From Hominiventricola aquisgranensis (GTDB lineage Bacteria > Bacillota > Clostridia > Lachnospirales > Lachnospiraceae), in NCBI RefSeq assembly GCF_040096225.1, contig NZ_JBBMFC010000013.1:1-64000 (forward strand): 64,000 nt of DNA, in the 5' to 3' direction. Below the pieces are notes generated by a model. The model saw nothing but the letters and a program-made list of their open reading frames with translations, ran no database searches and was not told the DNA's origin. A program made the translations under genes and the position numbers. This document shows, piece after piece, positions 31,694 to 41,208 of this stretch. Position 1 is the stretch's first letter. Each line of letters opens with the position of its first letter.

Positions 31694-33493
31694 TTAGCCT
31701 TCGATCGGTTCAAAGTCAGCTACACCATGTTTGCAGAGCGGGCAGATGAAATCTTCCGGAAGTTCATCACCCTCGTAAATATATCCGCACACCTTGCATA
31801 CGAATCCTTTCTTGCCTTCCGTTGCCGGCTTTGGTTTTACATTGTTCTGATAGTAGTTGTAGGTCATGGTCTCGACTTTGGAGATCACACGGGACTCGGT
31901 AATGCTGCAGATGAACATTCCGTGGGTGTCCATGTCAATGTACTGCTCTACTTTCAGAGACATGAAGGAGTTAATGTATTTTGGCAAGAAAGCAAGTCCG
32001 TTGTCAGAGTACAGCGGCTGGATGCCAGCACCTGCAAACTTATCAACAGTTCTTCCACTCTGGAATCCAAAGGTCTGGAAGATGTCAAACGGTGCTTCCG
32101 TGGACAGGCAGTTCAGGTTCATGATACCAGTCTGCTTGATCACATGGTGGGAGTAGTTTGCCTTGTTGATGGTCACTGCGATCCGGTTCGGAGTGTTGGT
32201 TACCTGAGATACGGTGTTTACGATCAGACCATTGTCACGGCGCCCATCGTTGGAGGTTACCACATAGAGTCCGTAACCAATGTTGAACAGAGCACTTAAG
32301 TCATTTTTGTTGGCAGTCTCACTGTGCTGAGCAATATAATCCTGACAGAATTCTTCTACCAGTGCGTTCAGCTCTGCGCGGCTTTCGTCGCTGAGAGCAG
32401 ATTTGATATGAACGGTGGTGTTTGCCCAGGCGATCTGTTTGCTGCCTTCAAACATATTTTTCATAACTTTTGCAGCCAGCGGAGCCCAGGATCCATTTTC
32501 AATCAGGGCAACTTTACGGTTCTGGAAATTGCGCTCGGTCAGGCGATGGATGTAATCGCGCATGAACGGATAAAGGTCTGCGTTGTAGGTCGTGGTTGCC
32601 AGTACCAGCTTGTTGTAACGGAAGGCATCTGCGATTGCCAGAGACATGTCGCATCTTGCCAGATCATGAACAACAACTTTCGGGCATCCATTGGAACGGA
32701 ACTGGTCAGCCAGTGCTTCCACGGCCTGCTTGGTGTGACCATATACAGAAGTGTAAGCGATTACGATTCCCTCAGATTCTGGCTGATAGGAGGACCAGGT
32801 ATTGTACAGGCTTAAATAATGTCCAAGGTTTTCAGTCAGTACTGGTCCGTGCAGAGGACAGATAGTCTGAATATCCAGAGTTGCTGCTTTTTTCAGCAGA
32901 TTCTGCACCTGTTTGCCGTATTTTCCAACGATACCGATGAAGTAACGACGGGACTCATCATCCCACGGCTCCTCCACATCAAGAGCACCGAATTTTCCAA
33001 ATCCATCTGCAGAGAACAGTACTTTGTCACAGGTATCATAAGTAACGATTACTTCCGGCCAGTGTACCATCGGAGCTTCCACAAACGCCAGAGTATGCTT
33101 GCCAAGAGTTAAAGAATCTCCTTCTTTTACAATAATCTGGCGATCCGGGTAATCGGTTCCGAAGAACTGTGCCATCATAGCAAATGCCTTTTTGCTGGAT
33201 ACGATGGTAGTATCTCTATATACGTCCATGAAGTTGGCGATATTTGCTGCGTGGTCCGGCTCCATATGCTGGATGATCAGATAGTCCGGATGACGGTCAC
33301 CAAGTACGGATGTGATGTTGTCCAGCCACTCATGGGTGAAATGAGCATCGACGGTATCCATAACAGCGACTTTTTCATCAAGGATCACATAAGAATTATA
33401 GGACATGCCATTAGGTACAACATACTGTCCCTCAAACAGATCGACCTGATGGTCATTGACACCTACATATCTGATATCGTTTGTGATTTTCAT
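31694..33493 (-). CDS. Flavodiiron protein with flavin reductase and rubredoxin domains
   Basis: A 599-residue cytoplasmic O2/NO reductase. Domain order: beta-lactamase-like diiron domain (about 1-250; ligands H76, E78, D80, H81 in HMEPDH, later HW and CPLHGP), FMN flavodoxin domain (about 255-400; AYTSVYGHTKQ), flavin reductase domain (about 410-545) and C-terminal rubredoxin with two CxxC pairs (CKVCG and CPLCK). All electron carriers are on one chain. ATG 33493 follows GGAAAGGAG; an upstream in-frame ATG at 33526 has none. It protects an anaerobe from oxygen. Confidence 0.94.
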   Translation of the reverse strand: MKITNDIRYVGVNDHQVDLFEGQYVVPNGMSYNSYVILDEKVAVMDTVDAHFTHEWLDNITSVLGDRHPDYLIIQHMEPDHAANIANFMDVYRDTTIVSSKKAFAMMAQFFGTDYPDRQIIVKEGDSLTLGKHTLAFVEAPMVHWPEVIVTYDTCDKVLFSADGFGKFGALDVEEPWDDESRRYFIGIVGKYGKQVQNLLKKAATLDIQTICPLHGPVLTENLGHYLSLYNTWSSYQPESEGIVIAYTSVYGHTKQAVEALADQFRSNGCPKVVVHDLARCDMSLAIADAFRYNKLVLATTTYNADLYPFMRDYIHRLTERNFQNRKVALIENGSWAPLAAKVMKNMFEGSKQIAWANTTVHIKSALSDESRAELNALVEEFCQDYIAQHSETANKNDLSALFNIGYGLYVVTSNDGRRDNGLIVNTVSQVTNTPNRIAVTINKANYSHHVIKQTGIMNLNCLSTEAPFDIFQTFGFQSGRTVDKFAGAGIQPLYSDNGLAFLPKYINSFMSLKVEQYIDMDTHGMFICSITESRVISKVETMTYNYYQNNVKPKPATEGKKGFVCKVCGYIYEGDELPEDFICPLCKHGVADFEPIEG

Positions 33494-33534
33494 AAAAATA
33501 GCTCCTTTCCGGCTGTGCGTTTTCATTTATTTGT

Positions 33535-33576
33535 ATTATACCACATAAAAAGAAATCAGATGTAGCATATGTTACA
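33535..33576 (-). promoter_or_regulatory. Flavodiiron gene promoter with near-palindrome
   Basis: On the minus strand an extended -10 TGGTATAAT has its core at 33540-33535. Upstream near -35 lies TGTAGCATATGTTACA (33561-33576), a 16-bp palindrome broken at one pair. It is a candidate operator for a redox regulator. Confidence 0.5.
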
Positions 33577-33580
33577 AAAA

Positions 33581-34540
33581 TCAGATCAAATTATCAAAAG
33601 AGGGTAATAAATCTAAAAATGCACTCATGATATGGCTTATGTAACGTCCTTTTTTCCAGTAGAAATAAATATTACGCAAGCTGTCTTTTTCATCCAGCCG
33701 GTAATAAACGACATTCGGATTCGGCGGAACCAGGGAGATCAGCAGATCACCTATAAAGGAAATTCCCATGCCTGAACAGGTGACATTGTATGAAGTCATT
33801 TGCTGGTCTAATTCAAACAGGACTCGCGGGTGAAAATGATGTTCCTGACATATGCGGGCAGCTCGCTTTCCTGTGTCATTTTCCTGCTTCATAAAAATAA
33901 ATGTCTCATTGGTGAAAGCCTGTAAAGAAACTGCAGGGATATTCATCTTTAAAAAGGTTCTGTTCTTTATACTGGAAGTTGGAACCTGATACGCACGTAA
34001 GGATTCATTCACGGGCAGAGATTCAGGAACAGCCAGCAACAGATGCTCCTTCTGATAGACATAGCGGTCAAAAATAGAAGGATCAAGTTCACAATTGTCC
34101 AATAAAAAATCCATACGTCCACTTTGAAGATATTGGGCCAATGTTGCCGTGTTTTCTTCCAGTAAAAGGGGCTTGACCAAAGGATATTTTCTTGAAAATT
34201 CTCCGATCAGTGGTGGAAGCACCCAGGAGGAAAAGAAGCTGCTTCCGCCTAAGATCAACTGTCCGGTTTTCAGATTGCTCCAATCATTTACAAAATCATG
34301 AAATCCGTTTTCTACCTGCATAATGTGTTCCACGGCATCAATATAATGCTGTCCACATTCCGTAAGTCCCAATGGTTTTGTGCTCCGGTCGAAGATTGGA
34401 TAACCAATTTTTTTCTCGATCCGTTTTACATTGGCACTTAAAGATGGCTGGGAAATAAACAGGTTTGCGGCTGCCTTGGAAAAACTTCGTTCTTTGTATA
34501 CCTCGTAAACATATTCCATTCCTTGAAACATCTTTATCAC
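33581..34540 (-). CDS. LysR-family regulator divergent from aspA
   Basis: A 319-residue LysR regulator. HTH region: ERSFSKAAANLFISQPSLSANVKRIEKKIGYPIFDRS. The C-terminal effector-binding domain shows no special feature. It is divergently transcribed from aspA with 145 bases between, and a perfect palindrome (34551-34568) lies 11 bases before its start codon, so autoregulation and aspA control are likely. The effector could be aspartate or fumarate; this is inference from the neighbour. Confidence 0.93.
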   Translation of the reverse strand: MIKMFQGMEYVYEVYKERSFSKAAANLFISQPSLSANVKRIEKKIGYPIFDRSTKPLGLTECGQHYIDAVEHIMQVENGFHDFVNDWSNLKTGQLILGGSSFFSSWVLPPLIGEFSRKYPLVKPLLLEENTATLAQYLQSGRMDFLLDNCELDPSIFDRYVYQKEHLLLAVPESLPVNESLRAYQVPTSSIKNRTFLKMNIPAVSLQAFTNETFIFMKQENDTGKRAARICQEHHFHPRVLFELDQQMTSYNVTCSGMGISFIGDLLISLVPPNPNVVYYRLDEKDSLRNIYFYWKKGRYISHIMSAFLDLLPSFDNLI

Positions 34541-34550
34541 GCTCCTGAAG

Positions 34551-34619
34551 TATAGCTTGAAAGCTATATATTCTATATAAATATATGTATTTGATTATAT
34601 AGTAGCACGTAGGTATACT
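34551..34619 (+). promoter_or_regulatory. aspA promoter and LysR-type operator
   Basis: TTGATT (34591-34596), 17-bp spacer, TATACT (34614-34619) drives aspA. TATAGCTTGAAAGCTATA (34551-34568) is a perfect 18-bp palindrome with the T-N11-A character of LysR sites. Confidence 0.75.
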
Positions 34620-34685
34620 GAATGCAATAAGGAAGGATTCTTCCAGTGCGGGAATAAATTTTTAAAATAAAGAGAGGCATTGGCA

Positions 34686-36128
34686 ATGAAAGAAACAAAA
34701 GTTGAAGACTATAGGATTGAAAAGGATTCCCTTGGAACAAGGGATATTCCAGGTGATGTTTATTATGGTGTGCAGTCCCTGCGTGCCGCAGAGAATTTTC
34801 ATATTACCGGACTGAGAATGCATCCAGAGATCATTAACAGTCTGGCTTATATTAAGAAAGCTGCCGCTATCACCAACTGTGAAGTTGGAATGCTGGAAAA
34901 GAGAAAAGCTCAGGCGATTGTGCAGGCTTGCGATGAGATTCTGGCAGGTAAATTCCGGGAAGATTTTATCGTGGACCCGATCCAGGGTGGTGCTGGAACA
35001 TCCCTTAATATGAATGCCAATGAAGTCATTGCCAATCGCGCCATTGAACTCCTGGGTGGAAACAAAGGTGATTACAGCATCATCAATCCAAATGATGATG
35101 TAAACTGCAGTCAATCGACAAACGATGTGATTCCTACGGCAGGTAAGATGACTTCGTTACGTCTTCTGAAAAATCTGAAACATGAACTTTTACAGCTGCA
35201 CGGTGCTTTGTGCAAAAAAGCAGAGGAATTTAACGATGTCATTAAAATGGGTCGTACGCAGCTTCAGGATGCGGTTCCTATTCGTCTGGGACAGGAATTT
35301 CGTGCATATTCTGTTGCCATCATGCGGGATATTCACCGGATGGAAAAGGCCATGGGAGAAATGCGTACATTAAATCTGGGAGGAACTGCAGTGGGAACCG
35401 GTCTGAATGCAGATGAGGCTTACCTGCATCGGATTGTTCCAATTCTGTCTGAAGTGTCCGATATGGATCTGGCGCAGGCATATGACCTGATCGATGCTAC
35501 GCAGAATCTGGATGTCTTTGTAGCGGTATCTGGTGCCGTGAAAGCATGTGCTGTGACACTTTCAAAAATTGCAAATGACCTGCGTCTGATGTCTTCTGGA
35601 CCACGGGCTGGTCTGGCAGAGATTAATCTTCCTGCGAAACAAAACGGGTCGTCCATTATGCCTGGAAAAATAAATCCTGTTATTCCTGAAGTAGTTAATC
35701 AGGTCGCTTTTAATATCATAGGCAACGATGTGACGATTACTATGGCAGCAGAGGCAGGGCAGCTGGAACTGAATGCATTTGAACCTATCGTGTTTTATTG
35801 TATGTTTCAGTCAATTGATACGTTGGCCTATGCGGTGCATACTTTTGTGGAAAACTGTGTTACAGGCATTACGGCAAATGAGACACGCTGCCGCTATCTG
35901 GTTGAAAACAGTGTGGGCATTATTACAGCCATCTGCCCGTATGTCGGCTATCAGAAAGCTGCCGATATTGCTAAGAAGGCCATAAAGGCCGGTGCCTCCG
36001 TCCGGGATCTGATTCTGCAGGAAAACCTGTTGGATAAAGAGCAAATGGACAGCCTTCTGGATCCATTTCATATGACGGAACCCGGCACCATCAGAGGGAC
36101 GATGGATGTCCTCAATAAAACTCTCTGA
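34686..36128 (+). CDS. aspA: Aspartate ammonia-lyase
   Basis: A 480-residue enzyme of the fumarase/aspartase superfamily that converts aspartate to fumarate and ammonia. The signature GSSIMPGKINP lies at about 321-331 (S322/S323 on the catalytic loop); also visible are DPIQGGAGTS(L)NMN and the GRTQLQDAVP motif. ATG 34686 follows AGAGAGG; an upstream TTG is rejected. The divergent LysR gene probably controls it. In an anaerobe the fumarate can serve as electron acceptor. Confidence 0.95.
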   Translation: MKETKVEDYRIEKDSLGTRDIPGDVYYGVQSLRAAENFHITGLRMHPEIINSLAYIKKAAAITNCEVGMLEKRKAQAIVQACDEILAGKFREDFIVDPIQGGAGTSLNMNANEVIANRAIELLGGNKGDYSIINPNDDVNCSQSTNDVIPTAGKMTSLRLLKNLKHELLQLHGALCKKAEEFNDVIKMGRTQLQDAVPIRLGQEFRAYSVAIMRDIHRMEKAMGEMRTLNLGGTAVGTGLNADEAYLHRIVPILSEVSDMDLAQAYDLIDATQNLDVFVAVSGAVKACAVTLSKIANDLRLMSSGPRAGLAEINLPAKQNGSSIMPGKINPVIPEVVNQVAFNIIGNDVTITMAAEAGQLELNAFEPIVFYCMFQSIDTLAYAVHTFVENCVTGITANETRCRYLVENSVGIITAICPYVGYQKAADIAKKAIKAGASVRDLILQENLLDKEQMDSLLDPFHMTEPGTIRGTMDVLNKTL

Positions 36129-36202
36129 TCCGGACGTAGTATTTGACATTTACTCCTCCATCCTTCATAATTAAACCAGCGAAAGACAGGAGTATGAAGT
36201 CG

Positions 36203-36739
36203 ATGAACAGAGAAAAACTTTTAAAAAATATGACAGATCAGGTGAAAGAGGCACAGCTGAAGCTGGGATATGCAAAAGAGACCGTTCGTCTCTACTATCC
36301 GGTGGATTCCCTGAATACGATCCTTGGAAGTAATGCAAAGGATGATCAGGAGATGCTGACACTTCTGCGGAAGGCATTTGAAGCGAAGTCATCTCTTGGA
36401 GAACTTCATTTTTACAGCCATGCGGGCCGTGTGGAGATCAGCATTCCGCCGGAAGGTTCCCAGTGGGTGCATGAGCAAGTGGAGACACCTGCATTTCTAA
36501 AAGACCTGATTCAGTTATTTCAGGAGCATCACGCATGCACATTGGAAGAGATCTGCCAGGTGTTTGAAAACCATGGCCATGAATACGTGTGCGAGAAGAT
36601 GCCGGAGGGATCCGATTTTGATTACGCGATCCACTTCAAAGATCCGTCCATAGACGAATATTATTATTGTATCCATATGGAGATGGGACATACTATTTAT
36701 CATCGTTTTACAGAGAGTGATTATCAAGCAATGCTTTGA
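36203..36739 (+). CDS. DUF3877-like protein of unknown function
   Basis: A 178-residue soluble acidic protein. The N-terminal helix MNREKLLKNMTDQVKEAQLKLGYAKETVRLYYPVDSL resembles DUF3877 proteins reported from Lachnospiraceae. No enzyme motif is visible; a cluster of Tyr and His near the end (EYYYCIHMEMGHTIYHRF) is notable. ATG 36203 is preferred to 36194, which directly abuts the CAGGAG site. It follows aspA by about 75 bases, perhaps cotranscribed. Confidence 0.6.
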   Translation: MNREKLLKNMTDQVKEAQLKLGYAKETVRLYYPVDSLNTILGSNAKDDQEMLTLLRKAFEAKSSLGELHFYSHAGRVEISIPPEGSQWVHEQVETPAFLKDLIQLFQEHHACTLEEICQVFENHGHEYVCEKMPEGSDFDYAIHFKDPSIDEYYYCIHMEMGHTIYHRFTESDYQAML

Positions 36740-36796
36740 AATAAAAAATTACCTGTGAAGGACGCTAAAGTCAATGCTTTTTTGACATTGTGTTAG

Positions 36797-36825
36797 TTGC
36801 TTTTTCGGTGGCTATAAGCTATAAT
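36797..36825 (+). promoter_or_regulatory. murA promoter
   Basis: TTGCTT (36797-36802), 17-bp spacer, TATAAT (36820-36825), about 120 bases before the murA start. Confidence 0.55.
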
Positions 36826-36945
36826 AGCTTAGATATGCAGGAATCGGCATGTTTTATGAAAACGAGAATAAGATAAGCTCTTTCGGAGCAATCTGTTAAT
36901 AGAATGAGATAATGACTTTTGAATCGTTGTGAACGAGGTGTAAAC

Positions 36946-38238
36946 GTGGAACAGTATGTTATAAAAGGCGGTATTCCCCTGGCTGGAGATGTGGAGATCG
37001 GAGGCGCAAAGAATGCGGCTCTGGCTATTCTTGCGGCTGCAAGTATGACAGATGAGACAGTATATATAGATAATCTTCCGGATGTGCGTGATATCAATGC
37101 ATTATTGGAAGCACTGGATGAAATCGGTGCGCATGTCAAGCGTGTAAACCGTCATGCGGTGGAGATCAATGGATCTGGTGTGGAAAACTGTATTGTAGAA
37201 AATGAAAGCATGAAGAAGATCCGTGCATCCTATTATCTGCTGGGTGCACTGCTTGGAAAATATAAGCGTGCGGAAGTGCCGCTGCCGGGAGGCTGTAATA
37301 TTGGAAGCCGTCCGATCGATCAGCATCTGAAAGGTTTTAAGGCCATGGGTGCAGTGACCAGGATTGAGCATGGATTTATCATTGCAGAGGCTGAAGAGCT
37401 TCATGGAGCACACATTTTTCTTGATATGGTCAGTGTAGGTGCAACCATCAATATTATGATGGCAGCAGCGATGGCGGATGGCAATACGATCATTGAAAAT
37501 GCGGCAAAAGAGCCTCATGTGGTAGATGTGGCAAACTTCCTGAACAGTATGGGAGCAAGTATCAAGGGAGCGGGTACAGATGTGATCCGTATCCGTGGTG
37601 TAAAATCCCTTCACAAGACCGAATATTCCATTATTCCGGATCAGATTGAGGCAGGAACCTTTATGTTTGCTGCAGCAGTGACTGGCGGAGATGTTGTACT
37701 TCATAATGTGATCCCGAAGCATCTGGAAGCAACCAGTGCAAAGCTGACAGAACTTGGATGTGAGGTCACAGAGTATGATGATGCAGTTCGTGTGAGAGCA
37801 ATCGGCAAGCTGCAGGGAACTCACGTAAAGACCATGCCATATCCGGGATTCCCGACAGATATGCAGCCGCAGATTGCGGTAACACTGGCACTGGCTGAGG
37901 GAACCAGCATTGTGACAGAGAGTATTTTTGAAAACAGATTTCGTTATGTAGATGAGCTGGCACGTATGGGAGCTTCTATTAAGGTAGAGGGTAATGTGGC
38001 AGTGATCAGCGGTGTGGAGAAATTCACAGGCGCAAGAGTCAGCGCACCGGATCTGCGTGCAGGTGCGGCACTGGTGATCGCAGGACTGGCTGCAGAAGGC
38101 ATCACTATCGTGGACGATATCTATTATATTGAGCGTGGATATGAGAATCTGGATGAAAAGCTGCGTGGTCTGGGTGCAAAGATCGAGAAGGTAGCAAGTG
38201 AAAAAGAGATTCAGAAGTTCCGTCTGAAGGTTGGTTGA
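36946..38238 (+). CDS. murA: UDP-N-acetylglucosamine 1-carboxyvinyltransferase (MurA)
   Basis: A 430-residue enzyme that starts peptidoglycan synthesis by adding enolpyruvate to UDP-GlcNAc. The catalytic loop Cys, C117 in PGGCNIGSRP, is present, which predicts fosfomycin sensitivity. GGAKNAAL near the N-terminus and the late DLRAGAALVIAGL are family features. The GTG at 36946 follows CGAGGTG at 6 bases; an upstream TTG is rejected. Many Firmicutes carry two murA genes; which copy this is cannot be said. Confidence 0.95.
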   Translation: MEQYVIKGGIPLAGDVEIGGAKNAALAILAAASMTDETVYIDNLPDVRDINALLEALDEIGAHVKRVNRHAVEINGSGVENCIVENESMKKIRASYYLLGALLGKYKRAEVPLPGGCNIGSRPIDQHLKGFKAMGAVTRIEHGFIIAEAEELHGAHIFLDMVSVGATINIMMAAAMADGNTIIENAAKEPHVVDVANFLNSMGASIKGAGTDVIRIRGVKSLHKTEYSIIPDQIEAGTFMFAAAVTGGDVVLHNVIPKHLEATSAKLTELGCEVTEYDDAVRVRAIGKLQGTHVKTMPYPGFPTDMQPQIAVTLALAEGTSIVTESIFENRFRYVDELARMGASIKVEGNVAVISGVEKFTGARVSAPDLRAGAALVIAGLAAEGITIVDDIYYIERGYENLDEKLRGLGAKIEKVASEKEIQKFRLKVG

Positions 38239-38530
38239 CGGGAACAGAAAGTATATTGCAAAATTCATGCAAAACAGAAAAAAATAAATGACATCAGAAA
38301 AAGTTACATTCCGAAATGGAAACAAAGGGGTTTCAACCGATGAGAGATACAGCGGTTGGAGCTCCTCTTTTTATTACTTGTTAAGATACTTATGGTAAAG
38401 TAAAAAACTACAAGAAATAAAAAGACCATGTGGGAGTAACAACTGAGGAAGAGGAGGAATGATAAGGAAGTGCATGAGCAGGGAATGAAAGAGATCAAGC
38501 GGATGGAGCTGCAGAAATAATCATACAGTA
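38239..38530. other. Intergenic stretch without a supported gene
   Basis: A roughly 290-base AT-rich region. The only reading with codon-like composition is about 25 codons ending at the TAA just before 38521 (lysine/arginine/glutamate-rich, with no start or ribosome binding site), perhaps the tail of a decayed gene. No promoter of quality, tRNA or repeat was seen. Confidence 0.4.
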
Positions 38531-38579
38531 AAAAACCCATACAGACAGCATTAAAAGAGCTGACTGTATGGGTTTTTTA
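38531..38579. terminator. Bidirectional terminator after symporter gene
   Basis: A 13-bp stem AAAACCCATACAG / CTGTATGGGTTTT with an inner CAGC/GCTG pair and T-run on the plus strand and A-run for the minus strand. Confidence 0.88.
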
Positions 38580-38585
38580 TGTAGA

Positions 38586-39770
38586 TTACTCGTTTTTGGA
38601 TTTCTCAGTGATGCCATGGCGGTCTGCGTATCCGGTCAGGATCAGGGTCAGAGCACCATCTCCGGTCACGTTACATGCAGTACCGAAGCTGTCCTGCAGA
38701 GCGAAGATGGTCAGCATCAGAGCGGTACCGGTGTCGTTAAACAACAGGATACCAGTGATCAGTCCCAGAGAGGCCATAACCGTTCCGCCTGGAACACCTG
38801 GAGCTCCGATGGCAAAGATGCCAAGCAGTACACAGAACAGGATCATGGTTCCCAGTGACGGTATAGAGCCGTACAGAATCTGAGATACCGTCATAACGAA
38901 GAATACTTCAGTCAGAACAGATCCGCACAGATGCACATTTGCAAACAGCGGAATGCCAAAGTCAACCATATCTTTTCTCAATACAGAAGATTTTCTCGCA
39001 CAGCGAAGGGCAACTGCAAGAGTTGCTGCAGAAGACATGGTTCCAACAGCAGTAATATAAGCCGGACCATAGTGTTTCACAACCTCCAGCGGATTCTTTC
39101 CAGAATATGCACCGGCGATCAGATACAGCAGGGTCATCCACAGGTAATGTCCGATCATAACGATGATGATAACTTTCAGGAAGACCGGAAGCTGTCTGGT
39201 AATGGTTCCTTCATAAGAAAGAGCACAGAAAGTGCAGGCGATAAATACCGGCAGGATCGGAATGATCACGCGGGTCACGATCTCTAATACGATCTTCTGG
39301 AATTCTTCCAGCAGTTCAGCAGTGCGGTCTGCTTTGGTCCATGTAACAGCAAGGCCTATCAAAACAGAGAAGACCAGTGCACTCATAACACTCATGATCT
39401 GCGGAATATTCAGTTCAAAGATCACTTCCGGCAGTTCCTTCAATCCTTCAGCAGTGGATACGATGGAAAGGTGCGGAATGATGTTGAATCCGGCAACCAT
39501 GCTCACGAGAGCAGCACCTACAGAAGATACATAGGCGAGGATCAGCGCAACCACCAGCATGCGGGAAGCATTTTTTCCAAGGCGAGTGATGGATGGTGCG
39601 ATAAATCCGATCACGATCAGCGGAACACAGAAGGTGATCAGCTCACCGAGCAGCTGCTTTGCCGTAACAACAATGTTCATAAAAGTTTCGTTTGCAACCA
39701 GTCCGACCAGAATACCGATGATCACACCGGCTAGCAGACGGAAAGGAAGACTGTTGAGTAATTTTTTCAT
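38586..39770 (-). CDS. Dicarboxylate/amino acid:cation symporter (DAACS family)
   Basis: A 394-residue membrane symporter. It has N-terminal helices (FRLLAGVIIGILVGLVAN), the serine/threonine-rich loop GTMSSAATLAVAL for substrate binding and the GAPGVPGGTVMASL plus LNDTGTALMLTI-type end motifs (here LFNDTGTALML). It should import glutamate, aspartate or serine-type substrates with Na+ or H+. Proximity to aspA fits an aspartate supply role but the genes are not cotranscribed. The gene is alone on its strand here. Confidence 0.9.
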   Translation of the reverse strand: MKKLLNSLPFRLLAGVIIGILVGLVANETFMNIVVTAKQLLGELITFCVPLIVIGFIAPSITRLGKNASRMLVVALILAYVSSVGAALVSMVAGFNIIPHLSIVSTAEGLKELPEVIFELNIPQIMSVMSALVFSVLIGLAVTWTKADRTAELLEEFQKIVLEIVTRVIIPILPVFIACTFCALSYEGTITRQLPVFLKVIIIVMIGHYLWMTLLYLIAGAYSGKNPLEVVKHYGPAYITAVGTMSSAATLAVALRCARKSSVLRKDMVDFGIPLFANVHLCGSVLTEVFFVMTVSQILYGSIPSLGTMILFCVLLGIFAIGAPGVPGGTVMASLGLITGILLFNDTGTALMLTIFALQDSFGTACNVTGDGALTLILTGYADRHGITEKSKNE

Positions 39771-39874
39771 GTGACAAATCCCCTTAATGTAGATATTTTT
39801 AGTACACTTTTATCTAGTATAACGGAAGTAGGGGGATAAGACAAGAAAATGTGGAAAATTACCAGGAAAAGGCA

Positions 39875-39904
39875 TCAAAAAGGGGAAGCTGCGAACAGCT
39901 TCCC
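39875..39904 (-). terminator. Terminator of metK (minus strand)
   Basis: GGGAAGCTG / CAGCTTCCC stem (39883-39904) with a 4-base loop, followed on the minus strand by CTTTTTG. Confidence 0.85.
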
Positions 39905-39921
39905 TCCTATATTATATGAAT

Positions 39922-41118
39922 TTATTTCAGATATTTCTTCAGGTCTTCAGCCTTGTCGGTATTCTCCCACGGAAGCTCTACATCGGTGCGGCCAAAATGT
40001 CCGTAAGCTGCGGTCTGTTTGTAGATCGGACGGCGCAGATCAAGCATCTTGATGATTCCTGCTGGTCGCAGATCGAAGTTTTCGCGAACGATCTCTACCA
40101 GTTCAGTATCGGACAGCTTGCCGGTTCCGAAGGTATCAACTCTGACGGAAGTCGGTCTTGCAACACCGATAGCATAGGAGAGCTGGATTTCACACTTGTC
40201 AGCAAGTCCTGCTGCAACGATGTTCTTAGCTGCGTAACGTGCTGCATAAGCTGCAGAACGGTCTACCTTGGTGCAGTCTTTTCCGGAGAATGCTCCGCCG
40301 CCGTGACGGGCATATCCACCATAGGTGTCTACGATGATCTTACGTCCGGTCAGACCACTGTCTCCGTGCGGTCCTCCGATAACGAAACGGCCAGTCGGGT
40401 TGATGAAGAACTTAGTGTCTGCATCTACCATGTCGGCTGGAAGGATCGGATCAAAGACATATTTTTTGATATCCTCATGGATCTGTTCCTGAGATACTTC
40501 TTCACCATGCTGAGTGGACAGAACAACTGCCTCCAGACGGATCGGTTTGCCGTTCTCATCATATTCAACAGTAACCTGAGTCTTTCCGTCCGGACGAAGA
40601 TACGGAAGAGTACCATCTTTACGAACGTCGGTCAGTCTCTTGGCCAGTTTGTGAGCCAGAGAGATGGCATACGGCATCAGCTCCGGAGTCTCGTTGGTTG
40701 CGTAACCAAACATCATACCCTGGTCTCCAGCACCAATTGCTTCCAGCTGGCTGTCATCCATCAGATGCTCTTTAGCTTCCAGGGCCTTGTCAACACCCAT
40801 AGCAATGTCTGTGGACTGCTCATCGATTGCGGTGATCACTGCACAGTTGTCAGCATCAAAGCCATATTTGCCTCTGGTATATCCGATCTCGCGGATGGTG
40901 TCACGGACGATCTTCTGGATATCTACATATCCCTTGGTGGTGATCTCACCCATAACAAGTACCAGACCGGTGGTTGTGCTTGTCTCGCATGCAACACGGC
41001 TCATGGGGTCCTGTGCCATAAGAGCGTCAAGGATAGCATCGGAAATCTGGTCACAGATCTTGTCCGGATGTCCTTCAGTTACAGATTCAGAAGTGAAAAG
41101 AATTTTCTCTTTTGCCAT
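39922..41118 (-). CDS. metK: S-adenosylmethionine synthetase
   Basis: A 398-residue enzyme that makes SAM from methionine and ATP. Signature GHPDKICDQISDAILDA at 17-33, GAGDQGMMFGYA in the middle and the GGGAFSGKDCTKVDRSAAY loop are intact. GAAAGGAGC precedes ATG. It sits directly behind a SAM-I riboswitch with terminator, so high SAM shuts it off. Confidence 0.97.
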   Translation of the reverse strand: MAKEKILFTSESVTEGHPDKICDQISDAILDALMAQDPMSRVACETSTTTGLVLVMGEITTKGYVDIQKIVRDTIREIGYTRGKYGFDADNCAVITAIDEQSTDIAMGVDKALEAKEHLMDDSQLEAIGAGDQGMMFGYATNETPELMPYAISLAHKLAKRLTDVRKDGTLPYLRPDGKTQVTVEYDENGKPIRLEAVVLSTQHGEEVSQEQIHEDIKKYVFDPILPADMVDADTKFFINPTGRFVIGGPHGDSGLTGRKIIVDTYGGYARHGGGAFSGKDCTKVDRSAAYAARYAAKNIVAAGLADKCEIQLSYAIGVARPTSVRVDTFGTGKLSDTELVEIVRENFDLRPAGIIKMLDLRRPIYKQTAAYGHFGRTDVELPWENTDKAEDLKKYLK

Positions 41119-41162
41119 TAGTAGCTCCTTTCAAAAATGTGTAAGTGTGAAATGATTACATT

Positions 41163-41190
41163 AGAAAAGTCCGCTTTTGTAAGCGGACTT
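41163..41190 (-). terminator. Terminator of the SAM riboswitch platform
   Basis: AAGTCCGCTT / AAGCGGACTT perfect 10-bp stem with 4-base loop, followed on the minus strand by TTTTCT. It lies between aptamer and metK. Confidence 0.9.
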
Positions 41191-41208
41191 GAAGTTATGG
41201 TTCAAATC

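Noticed and set aside
37102..38325. 407-codon minus-strand open frame opposite murA
   Set aside because: murA is certain on the plus strand with its catalytic Cys; the antisense frame is Cys/His-rich and has no start site support.
38412..38520. Possible short gene between murA and the symporter
   Set aside because: Only about 25 codons before a stop, no start codon with a ribosome binding site. Kept as a possible remnant only.
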